NCBI GenBank assembly: GCA_902702965.1
Contig: CACRXP010000157.1
Coordinates: 41,508 to 105,507 of the forward strand
Source of the DNA: Spirometra erinaceieuropaei
Taxonomy: Eukaryota > Platyhelminthes > Cestoda > Diphyllobothriidea > Diphyllobothriidae
Reading direction: 5' to 3'
DNA: 64,000 nucleotides
Of the stretch, positions 23,800 to 35,700 are shown one piece after another. Both the position numbers and the translations under genes were made by a program. Every line of letters begins with the position of its first letter. Position 1 is the stretch's first letter. The notes below the pieces were generated by a model, which was not told where the DNA came from, did no database searches, and was given only the letters and a program-made list of their open reading frames with translations.

Positions 23800-26700
23800 G
23801 TGCGTTATTATATGCTAACATGTACATGTTTAACAACCTGTGTTATACTAACAGCGTAGGGAAATGTGTGCCGCCCTGCAAGGTTTTCTGCCCTAGAAAA
23901 TTGCCACTGTAAGAACTCACACTTAATCGAGCCTTTTGTTATAGAAAGTTTCTCCAAGGTTCGGTTACGCTGTCCTGGTCCCAAGTGTTAGCGCAATGTG
24001 GGCATTGAAATGAAAGTAAGCTGAGGGCAGATGCTGAAATCGTTAGTGGGGCTGAAAAGGAAAGGGCAACCTGATGTATAACAAATCTGCCGCGAGTTTG
24101 AAGGAAGCCTAGAATCCCCACAAAAGACCTTGCTGACTGGACACTCGAGGCAGCAATACCTCCAACCTAACGGTAAACCTAACCGTAAGCTCAAAAATAA
24201 GCCCAGTTCTTAACGTAATTGCAAACCTAATGCTACTCCTAAACTCACAACTAAACCTAGCCATAAACATCCCAGAAACCCTGGTCTTAACCCTAAGCCT
24301 AAACTTTACCCTGGCCCAAATCCTAATCTTGACCGTAACCCAAAGTCTAACCTTAACCGTAACCCTCCCCGGACATTAATCACAACCTAAACACTAAACG
24401 GAAACCTAAACCGCAATCCAAGCCCTAACTTTAACCGGACCCCTTAAACTTAGCACAAACCCCAACATCAAACTCAGTTCTCAGCCTGACACTAATCCAA
24501 ACCTTAAAACTAACCATACATCTACATCGAAACATCAGGTTATCATTTTCCGCTTAAGCTTTGGCTACTTTCCCACTGACGATTGCAGCATTCTCCTTCG
24601 GCTTACTTTACTTTCAATGCCCGCATTGTGCCTACACGTGGTACCAGGACAACGTAACCGATCCCTACAAAAACTTGTCACAGTCGGGCGGATTTTGCGA
24701 TGATGAGACTTACAGTGCGTGACCGATCTGATGAAATGTTGGCCGAAATTCTGAAATGCGTTTTCGATTAGGAAGGATTACTTAGGTGAGGTTGTAATAC
24801 TGATTATCAAGCAACATACTCCTATGGTATTTCTGATTCGCTGGAATGGCGGCTTTTGAATGCACTTATTTCAATCCCCTATAGATGCCACACTCTTTAA
24901 AAAATGACTACTTAAGTAGCATGTATTCCTCGCACTGCTTTTTGATGGTCTTATAAATTCAAATATTTTTGTGCAAAACATGCAAAAAAATGTGCTTTTT
25001 TACTTTTTGGTAGAAAATAACATTGTCTTTGCATTGTATGTCGAATAAAACGTGTAATTAGGTTTAAAAAAGTTTCAAGTTCCATACATAATGTGTCACA
25101 GATCCCCATTTACCAATGTTCCTCGTGAAATGTACAACATTGTCTACATTCGTAGCAAATTTTTATGAACTCAGCACAGTATCTTCTTAAAGGCATAGAG
25201 GGATACATGATTTTTCTTGTGCGGAAAGCATGCACTTTGTAGAAGGGAATCGCCAAATGGTAATGTTGCAACTGATCTGACCTAATATTATTGGGGAATT
25301 GAGAAACTTTTTTAAAACCTAATCACACGTTTTCTTTGATATACAATTCAAAGACAATGTTATTTTTTACCAAACAAGTAAAAAGCACATTTTTGTGCAT
25401 GTTTTCCACAAAAAAATATTTGAATTTATAAGACCATCAAAATAAATGTGAAAAATACATGCAACTTAAGTAGTCCTTTTTTACCGAGTACGGTTTTCAT
25501 AGGAGGTCGAAATGAAGTGCATTCAAAAGCCGAAATCCTAGCGAATTCGAAATACTATGGGATTATGTTGCTTGATAAGCAACATTACAACCCCACCTAA
25601 GTAATCCTTCCCAATCGAAATCGCATTTCAGCATTTGGCCAAGATTTCAGCAGATCGGTCACGCACTGTAAAACACATCGCACAGTAGTTTGTGGTAGCT
25701 TCCCCGATTTGCAACAAGATAAGGCAGGGTTTTCGTTGCAGCCGTAGTCTCCTCAGTCCCTTCCCAGTACTCGCGTCATCCCTCCAACAGGATTGCACGT
25801 TGCATTGGCCGTTTGGGAGCCCTTTTACCTACTGGAACCGAAATCTATTTAGGGATGAGGACGCCCTAGTGTTTCTTCTGCAATTAGGTTGTAATTCTTT
25901 GACCTTTTAATGCAGGCGGTAAGCAGTCTTACTCGCCTTTGCCAGTTATTTAGAGACAATTGCATAGCTGAACCGTCCTCAGTACAGAGAGGGTAAAAGG
26001 CGACCGCAGTTACACTGAGTGAACAGGCCTTATCGAATGCGCAACATTGTTCGGTGATGACCTGGTTGCCGGGAACGCGGTCTGCCTGGGCGAGATTGAT
26101 TGAATCAGACCCCCGTGTGCTGGCCAATATTGCTATATATTTGTAAACACGTCATCTTGATGGACTATTTTGTTAAACATTCCGTGTCGACTCTCCCTCT
26201 CTCCGACGCCCGCATCGTCCTTTTCATTTTTTTCTCTGCCACGGAAAGACGGGAAACCTCTCTGGCGGCAAGCCTTCTTCGAGAGCGCATGCGAATGGAG
26301 TACTCAGGAATATCTGATCTGAAGGTTGACGTGGCCACGGGCTGCATTATGATGCTGATGGGCGACCAACTGTTTCACTTCTTCGACAACCAGTGGGGCA
26401 GCAGTTCTACGTCAGCAGTAAGCCCTACTCCACTCTTCCCTATGCTTTTGATATGATTGTCATCCGGCGTACTCAGCCTCGATTCTGTCGCGAGTAGGAC
26501 CTATCCTCATGTCTGGTGGTCCGCGGCGGTGGACCTCCTCCCAAAGACGTGTACCAAAGTATCAAAGTTAAAAAATGCCTGTATATCCTGTTGTGCCTGG
26601 TTTTGAGCTGACCTCATTCTTGTCGCTCCCACTCAGCGTCGTAGGCTTTGGGGAAGCAGCCAATAGAAGCCAAGAGACGCGTCCCAGGAAGTAGTCTTGA

Positions 26701-29700
26701 AGAAGGGGACACGATCGCTGGGACAAGAGCTATATTAGCCTGACGCTTCGGTTTCCTCCTCGAACCCATCATCAGAGACAAAAGCAGGTAAGGGAGTGGT
26801 TCATGCACAAGGGACTGAAGTATTTATAGGATGCAGTCGTCATGCCACCGCATGCCTATGAACATTTACGGCTCCTCCCTTCATCCGGGATCGTTGCACT
26901 TGGTGTGCTAATTGTTTGATGTCCGCCATTCGCATCGTTAATTACTGCAATTTCATTTCACGACGCGAATGTCAGCCATCAAGCAATTAACAAACCAAGT
27001 GCGACGATCCCGAATGAAGGGGGGAGCCGTGAATGTTCATAGGTATGCGGTAGCATGACGACTGCATCCTATAAATACTTCAGCCCCTTGTGCATGAACC
27101 ACTCCCTTATCTGCTTTTTTCTCTGATGATGGGTTCGAGGAGGAATCCGAAACGTCAGGCTAATAAAGCTCTTGTCCCAGCGATCGTGTCTCCTTCCTGA
27201 AGCGGCCAACTTATGGGCAGCGGTGAAGAACGTGGCCAACCCGCCTCAGCGGGGACGACGTACTCACACGGTGTCGTCTTGCGAGGCCTTAGTATTTCAT
27301 TGACGGTTTATTATGGCGCGGAAGGATCAAACAGCACCGCCAGAGCCTGTAGGGAGGCGAAAATTCTAGGATGAAAGGAGCGATGATTAGTTTGACATCA
27401 CAAGTGAGATGACTCCCGAGGTGCATTTGCCACCCCGCGTAACCACAGTGTGGTTCTGGTCGTGACCGTTGCACCCATCACGGCCCCATCCTACGACTAG
27501 ACCGCATCTCAAATTCTCGCCCTCCCCCGCTGTGATCAATCGTCTCGACGTTGCCGTGGGAGTCAGAGTTTGTTGGCACGGCAGACACGATAGCCACAGA
27601 CGGCGAGATTGAGGATGCGCTCGAAGTGCGTCTATGCGTAGTCTGCTATAGCTTCATGCGACCACACCGACTCAGTTACTTGCTGGAGCCGTGGTCAGGC
27701 GATGTGACACCCGGAATAATATTGTCCTTCCAAATCATCGGAGTCGGAGATCGGCTGTGGTACCCATCTTACTTACGCATGCTGGAAAATTGACTCACCA
27801 AGTAGCCATGGGGTCTTCACGTTCGATCTCACTGGGAAGCAGGTTCGTGCATCCGGTCTGCGTGTTGCCTGCACGTTCTCGACGGCACCTCGCCATTGGT
27901 TGCGGCCGTATTGCTTCCGTGGAGCCTGATTTGATCATGCCTGCAAGAAGTTGCTCGTCTTTCTTTCTGGAGCGGACTGGACAGAATTCTAGCCAACCTC
28001 GATGGGATGCTATGAATAGACGCAGTTTTGCAGTGCGAATGACTTGCACGTAACAATACACTTTGTCGTGGCCGATCGAGTTTTTTTTCCCTGCCGTGTC
28101 AATGGGGTTTGGGTCGAGCACGCATGCGGAGTGCCAGGACGGTTCATAACCGCAACTGCACCAGATCCGGTAAACGACTCCAGACGTCTCTTGCCGTGGC
28201 AGCGGGTCTTTTGGCCTCATGACTTGGCGCATAATGGTTGCTTCCGGCCTGTGTGAAACCCCAACTCCAAGTGGAGTGAGCAGGCAACTGACGGCTTCCG
28301 AGACGTTCCTCACGTATGGAAGAGGTCGCCAAAATTTAAGGCCGGTTGCGTTTGGTCTCTGGTTTCGTTTGCGTATACATTGGCTGACAAGGTTGCGCGA
28401 GTAACCAGGCTCCGATGGATGATCGAGGGTGGGCCCAGGCGCAGCGGTTGAGAATAAACCAAACAGCCCCTCTACGCGTGCTTTACACAACCCGGTTCCC
28501 GCACAATATGTCAGATTTTCATGGAGGACTACTCGGATCACGTGCGTTAGAGTTCCATGCAGTACACCTTAAGAAGGAGGCATTGGACCCGATTGCCAGC
28601 CCGCCAACCAGTCATCTCACACGCACGCGCAGTACTGACCGCGCCAACCTACTCATCCACTCAGCCCGCAACCTTCTTAACTATGGCTTTTAGCGCGAAT
28701 ATGCCATAGGAATTGACTCCGCAGTGTTGTCCTCATTCCCTGTTTCATGCACCAGTCAACTGTCCGAGTCTGTCAACCGGCTAGTGGTGGAATTGGGCAC
28801 AATAGCTGACAGATCTAGACAGCCTGTTTACGTGTGCCACACACGACCTGATCTTTTCATTTGTTGGGAGACGTCAAAGAACATGCTTCCTACTTACAGT
28901 AAGTGAGCTAACTCAAGAAATCTCAACAGAAATTCCGAAATGCGTTTTCGTTTCGAAAAGATTAATTAAGTAGGATTGTAAGACTGATCGTAGTGCAGCA
29001 TAAATTTACAATAATTCAGTTATGTCAGGATGTCGGCTTTCGAACAAACTTCTTTTTGGTTGCATCCGAAAATCATACTTCGTAAAAAATGACTACTTAA
29101 TTAGAATGCATTTATCTCATTGATTTTTGATGTCCGTAAAGATTCAATTATATTTCATGGAAAACAGGCAGTAAAATATTCATTATTCTGCTCATTCAGT
29201 AGAAAATCACGTCTTCTTTCAATTTTTCACTCGAAGGAAGGGTATAATTGGGTTTGAAAAAACTTTTCCAATTTCCGAATTATTTTGAACCCAACCTGCC
29301 GTTACACTTGCATCCAAACTACAAGTCGATAATTTCCGCGTAGGGAAAACCGTACATTTGTCTACGATAATCGAGGGGGACCGTACAAGGTTCATAAAAT
29401 GAAGCAGTGGATTTGAACCACATTGTTAATTTTACAAGCCAGATTGGTAAATGCAGAGACATGACGTTTTATGGAGGGCCATTTCACGGTATTAAAAAAT
29501 CCCACAATTAGAAACATATTTTAAAACCGAATTATGCCACTCCTTTGAGGAGGAAATTGGAAGAAGACACAATTTCCTACTGAATGAGCAAAAGAATGAA
29601 TATTTTCGTGCATATATTTGAATCTTGAAGGGCATCGAGAATCAATGAAAAAAATGCATGCTTCATAAGGAGTCATTTTTTGCCGAGTATGGTTTTTGCA

Positions 29701-32700
29701 TGCAGCCGAATAGAAGTTTGTTCGAAAGTCGGCGTCCCGGGGTAACTGAATTATCATAGAATTATGCTGCAAAACCCTGCTTAATTAATCATTTCTAAAC
29801 AAAAACGCATATCGGAATTGCTGTTAAGATTTCGTGAGTTAGCCCACGTACTGTATGTTGTACTGGCCGCGCTGTTTGAAAGACACACAGTAGGTACTGT
29901 GTCTCGTGAAATGTTAATGGGAAGTCTGAGGTGCGTTAGCGATTAGAAGACATTACTTAGCTGGAGTTTTAATACTGACTATCATGCAGTATAACCTCAA
30001 GATATCTCAGTCACAATAGGATTTCGACTTTTAAGTCTGCGTTTTGCTGGCTTTCAGCAAGAACCACAGTCGGTAATAAACTACTATTTAAATAGGAGAG
30101 TTTTTTACATCGATTTTTGATGCCCATAAAACTCAAATATGGCTTTTAGAAAAGGCGCTCAAAAAGGCGTTTTCTTGCACTCATTGGGCGGCAAGTTACG
30201 TCTACTTAAAATTGTATTCTCGAAGATCTTAGGAACTTAGAACTTGCGTTTGACGTCAACAAAATACAAACTCTGTATCTTTTTCGTAAGTAAAGCATGC
30301 ATTATATATCATATTAAGAAGAAACAATTTAGGACTCATAAAATTTCACAATTGATTTTGACTGTATCACATATCTCGCAAGGGGCATTAATAAATGGTC
30401 ATATTTGCAGACTCACCCAAGCAGGAAATTTAATCGCAGAGAAAAATGAACGTCCACAGCAAAAGTCGACAAGGAAAGGCGTTTTAATTAGATATTTAGC
30501 CGACGGATATCTGCGTACTTTGCCTTTCTCCAAGGTAAACATTGCAACAATTGGTCGGCTTTTTCACTTCACCGAAAGACTAGCGATAAATTTTCGCTGC
30601 AAATAAAAGAACTGATTTCCTTATATTGGAGCCTTTTGGCTATATTTGTTTACTTTTATGCTCCGTTCTAAGATGGTAAATTCATAACAAGATATGCCGA
30701 GATATTGCAAAAACGGCTAATTTTCTGCTCGTTTCGTTTCTAATTTACGCTTTAGCAGAAACTAGGGCGTTTAAAAGTGGTAGGGGGCACTCGTCGATCG
30801 TTCTTACAGAAATCACTCGTTCCCTTGTGCCCTACGGGCTCTCTGTCGAGCCCAACCGGCAGCCACACAGCGGCGCATGATATAGGCAGTATGTTATTAC
30901 CGAAAAAGACAAGGGAGACTGGAATGGCCATTTCTGGCTTAGTGGCCGCCGCCAGCCAGTCATACCCAACCCCGAAGTGTGGAACACCCGAGGCTCGAAC
31001 TCGCAACCTGTTGCTTAGAAGTCCACGCCTCTAACCACTGAGCCTCGAGCCCGTTGCCCTGTCGGCTTTCGATCGGGAATATACAGTGATAGAGGGGGGG
31101 GGGGGACGCTCCCCGATCGTTCTTACGGAACTCACTCGTTCCGTTGTGCCTTATGGACTCTCTCTCGAGCCCAACCAGCAGCCGCACAGCGGCGCATGAT
31201 ATAGGCAGGATGATATTACCGACAAACGATCGGTGAGCGCCCCCCCCCCCTCTAACACTGTATATTCCTGATCGAAAACCGACGGGGCAACGGGCTCGCG
31301 GCTCAGTGGTTAGAGGCGTGAACTTCTAACAAACAGGTCGCGAGTTCGAGCCTCGGGTTTTCCACACTTCGGGGTTGGGTATTACTGGCTGACTACGGCT
31401 AATAAGCCAGAAATGGCTATTCCAGTCTCACTTGTCTTTGTCGGTAATATCATTTTGTCGCTTTGTTTAAAATCATTGATGACTGTCCACCGATTAACCC
31501 CGCCACGCTCTTAAGGGGAATAAAGTTTTCCTACCTCGCCAGGTCGGTAATGATTAATTAGGATTCTTCGTTCATGTTTAAAATTTTTTTCCATTGAAAT
31601 AAAAGCTCATTCTTTCTTTATGTCGAAAGAGAGAAACCAGTTTTGTTGCCAAGGCAGACCTCCTTTTGTGTAGATCCCAGCTCCTTTACGTTGCAGAGGC
31701 TAACTGTGCTTGCAGCCTATCACAAGCCTCTTTGCAAACGTGTTCTCATGCTGCCCGGACAAACGACTACTTCAGGTAGCGTCTTCGTTCTTGTTGATAC
31801 CTTTGCTGAGGTTTTTAAAAGTTTCCTCCTTCCTGTAGATGCTATCTGCGGACAACGATGAAAGCTCCACCACCGGAGTCACCCAGCCCACCCTTATACC
31901 CGTCCCCAGTCCTCTGCAGCCATCTACATGCCCATTGAATCCTCATCTTGTCGCCATGGTATCTGACATCGATCTCATACTTGCCTACGTGCCACCGCCA
32001 ACATCAGCCGGTGTTGGCGGTAGCCCCAACTCGCCCGAAATTATAAATCTGACTAACCTACCCCCGAACGGTATGTTCTAAACCTTCTGACCCTCTCTTT
32101 ACAACTGAAAATGAACAAGATATGTATTTTTTATCATGTTACTGTCGTTTACCCGCATAAGACCACTTGTAGTCAGCGCATGCGCCCAAGATACGGGCTT
32201 CCCATGTTGAGCTTACTGCGCCTACGTCCGAGAGCTGATGCCGTATGTGCTCACAGGCCTTCTGCAGTGGGTTGCCCATGCACGGGAGATGGGAGCCCTC
32301 GTGAATTGCGCTGCAGGAACGCAGTCGTGTATTTCGGGATCGCGACCATTTGATCAGCACAAATAGGCTACTGCAGCTAATCCGAACGCTATTTGCGTTA
32401 TGCACCCCTACATCCCAGGCTGACCGATACAAGTACAGTCTCCTTTTGACAACAGGCAAGCGAAGAACGTCCGACCTCCCATGAAGCTGTTTTGGTTGCA
32501 CATTTATCCACTTCATTCTGGACTCTTCCAACGACACTGCTCACTCCAAACCCTGTTCTCGTGTCTCTCAAAACCATGCAAGGGGCCGATTGCTCTTCTG
32601 TCGCTCGACCTCAAATTATAAGAGGAGGGGGTTGAGGGGCACACATTTAACTGCGTTTATGTAGGATGAGGGCACTGATGAGCCTAACTCCATAGTTTCG

Positions 32701-35700
32701 AACAGACTAGGTAGGGCTATTCTCCGTGTTGCCGAGTTGGGAACAGTGTCTGTCCTGTGGCGTATTCCATGAAACGTTCGTCAAAATCCCTAAAAGTTTT
32801 CCTGATTAGGAAGGTGTTGTTGTAGTATCAGTTTTCGTGCACCATAGTACCAAGATAGCTCGGTTATGCCAGGCTGCCGGCTTTTAAATACTCCGCTCTT
32901 CCGCCGCTGCAAAAACCACACTCGGCAAACAATTGCTACTTAAGTACCATGAATGATTCATTTTGACCCAACCATGAATGACTCGGTGACCTCGGTGGGA
33001 CTCGAACCCACGACATCCATGTGCTTTAACTCACGTCTTCCGGTGGGGTCTCGCATCGCAGGTGCCTAAAGCTTTGGATGCATTCAAGCCCGTCCCTTGC
33101 TGTCGTGGGTGCGAATAGCTGGGCCAGAATGAATTGCTCAAAATCTGTTAATTAAGTAAGCCTGGTGGTCATCTGGTCTTTGGGCTTCTGCGCCAACTAA
33201 ATCGTGCGGGCTACATCCAGGACGCTATACCACCAGCGGGCAACAATCCTTGATGAAGGGAGCACGGTTAATTGCTGTAGGTATGCGGTAGCATGGCGAC
33301 CGCATCCTATAAATACTGCGACTTCCTGTACACTAGCCACCCTTTTCTGCAACCGTCTCTGATGATGGATTCAAGAGAGAATCCGAAACGTCAGGCGAAT
33401 AAAGCCATTGTTCCAGCGATCTCTTCTTCTTATCAACCAGTGGGAGAGTTTACATGCCAATTGAACTGTTTTTTGAAGAATAGGAGTTAGGGTTAGTGTT
33501 TGCATATTGACTCAACTGTGACAAACTCATTTCGGCCAATACGAATTATTTAAAATTTGTCAAAACAGCCATTAATCGTGCAAGCCTGGTAGTCACCTGG
33601 GGGATTACTTAGGAAATACTGCCGGAGCAGTAAGCTTACTGTATCAGCCTTGGTGGATTCCATACGTCGCAGTCTGCCGGGCTGGTAACTAGCCCCAAAT
33701 TTGATTCAACTCATAACTCCCCGTGGGCCTTGAAGCTCAGGCGGCTAAATCGTTGGCTGTGCTCAGGCCCTCCCGTTACTGTCCATCGAGGTCGCCGGGC
33801 TTTCACGGTTGGATCAGAATGAATGACTACTTAAGTAGCCTGATTTTCCTTTGATTTTTGCCGGTCTTATTAATCCAGATATCTTTTGTTCAGATGTCTT
33901 TTAATCACATTTCATGCTCGCAGAAACACTATTTATTGGCTTTAAAATGTTTGTGGTTATGGGATATTTAGGCCCTGAAATGTTTTATTATCGAAAGTTA
34001 TTCTTTCTTCGAGTAGAACATTTAAAGGTGTACTTTGCAGCCAAATGTATACAGTGAAGAATATTTTCGTGTATGGCTTCCATAAGATATACTCGAATTT
34101 ACTAAAACATCTCAAATCAGTGAAAAAAGATCATACTGTCTAAGTAATGATTTTTATTACCGAGTGCGTATTTTCCTGACAACCGGAACGACCTGCATTC
34201 CTGGCGTGACTGAAATTATGTTGAACGATAATCAGTAATGCAACCCCACCTAACTAATCCTTTCTGGCTGAAAAGATNNNNNNNNNNNNNNNNNNNNNNN
34301 NNNNNNNNNNNNNNNNNNNNNNNNNNNNNNNNNNNNNNNNNNNNNNNNNNNNNNNNNNNNNNNNNNNNNNNNNNNNNNNNNNNNNNNNNNNNNNNNNNNN
34401 NNNNNNNNNNNNNNNNNNNNNNNNNNNNNNNNNNNNNNNNNNNNNNNNNNNNNNNNNNNNNNNNNNNNNNNNNNNNNNNNNNNNNNNNNNNNNNNNNNNN
34501 NNNNNNNNNNNCAGGTGACCTTGCGCCAGATTCCAGGAGGGGTAAATATCCCCTATCATGACCTAAACCCCAGCCTTAATTCCTAACTTAACTCTAACCC
34601 CACCTTATCATTAACCCTGATCACCGTGGATATTAGCGCAATGCCACCGGAATACGGGGGGAGGCAATTTCCGTGTCTTGCTCCGTTAACTTTCTCACTG
34701 ACGTTCTCCCCACAGACTCCTAATCGGATGTGCAACCGTCTATGCATGCTTTAATCTCCCTGTTAGAGCCGCCAATTCCTGTAAGTTTAAAAAGTAGCAT
34801 GACAGCCATGACGCATACACGGAGGTAACAAGATGCCTTTCACCTGCGTTTCACCATCGACAGTGAACGGTAGACACATAGTTCTGGGGATTTGGCATTC
34901 CGAAGCCCTTATGTGGCCGACAACCTTGATTTTCTCCTAACTCCTGAATGTTGCGTGAATTTTTCTCTTGACCCCTGACCAAGACGTTTTTCTCCGTCTA
35001 GCAGGTCGTAATTTTTCGTGGGATGCGTTTCTTACTTGTCATTCACGAAACTTGATCCCGTTGACCCGGTGTTGGGTGTGGCCGACCAGCTGACAGCGAA
35101 AGCCAGTCAGAAATCGCCTTTCCTTGCTGTTTGTGTCAAATTTCAAATTTCATCTCCTTGCCCCCTGATTCTGGATTTCTTTCTCAACTGGACCCTTTAT
35201 CTGGCCGTTTCTATACGAGTGAGCTGAATGATTAGATGGCCATCCGTCCTCAAGAGTCCTCTGGAGTGATGTACAGTGCGTGACCTATCTCATGAAATGT
35301 TGGCTGAAATTCTGAAATGCGTTTTCGATTAGGAAGGATTACTTGGTCGCGGTTGTGACACTGATTATCTTAAGGCATACTCTTATAACATTTTGGACTC
35401 GGCAAGATGTCGGTTTTTAAATGCACTTCTTTTCAATCTCCTGTAGAAAACGTGCTCGTTAAAAAATGACTACTTAAATAGCATGCATTTTTCCCATTGA
35501 TTTTCGATGGTCTTGGAAAGTCAAATATATTTTATAGAAACCACAAACAAAAATATGCTTTCTTTTAGTCAATCAATAGGGAATCACGTCTTCTTTATAT
35601 TTGATACTTAAGGAACGAGTATAATTCGGTTTTAAAAAAGTTTATAATTATGAGACTTTTTAAGACCGCGATATGTCCATTCACATAGCATCGTACCTGG

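Larger units (their letters stand above)
26690..27200. repeat. Head-to-head pair of PLE terminal repeats (510-bp inverted repeat)
   Basis: About 250 bases on each side of a centre near 26945 are reverse complements with few mismatches. Shared blocks include the terminal GACACGATCGCTGGGACAAG/CTTGTCCCAGCGATCGTG, the TATAAATACTTCAG stretch, and the inner CAATTAACAAACCAAGTGCG. Each arm carries a hammerhead-like core pointing outward. A further single copy lies at 33240-33430. Confidence 0.9.
32755..34277. mobile_element. MITE of the same TA family, split by nested insertions and cut by the assembly gap
   Basis: The left arm is seen at 32755-32970 (GATTAGGAAGG, then GCCGGCTTTTAAATAC, then GCTACTTAAGTACCATGAATG). 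The matching inner sequence resumes at about 33820 (GAATGACTACTTAAGTAGCC) and continues through the loop into the right arm, which reaches CTAACTAATCCTTTC just before the Ns. The 850 bases between hold S2 SINE sequence and a PLE terminal repeat. Confidence 0.65.

Noticed and set aside
24165..24520. True interstitial telomere marking a chromosome fusion
   Set aside because: The repeats are too irregular, and the tract lies inside inverted arms with a second partial copy at 34560, which suggests a dispersed element.
27551..27793. 80-codon plus frame as a DPP exon
   Set aside because: No alignment with the DPP family, and no good splice sites in the needed phase.
30244..30606. 120-codon plus frame
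   Set aside because: AT-rich, Lys/Ile/Phe-biased composition and no family resemblance.
34238..34561. Open frames across the N block
   Set aside because: They exist only because the gap is translated as X.
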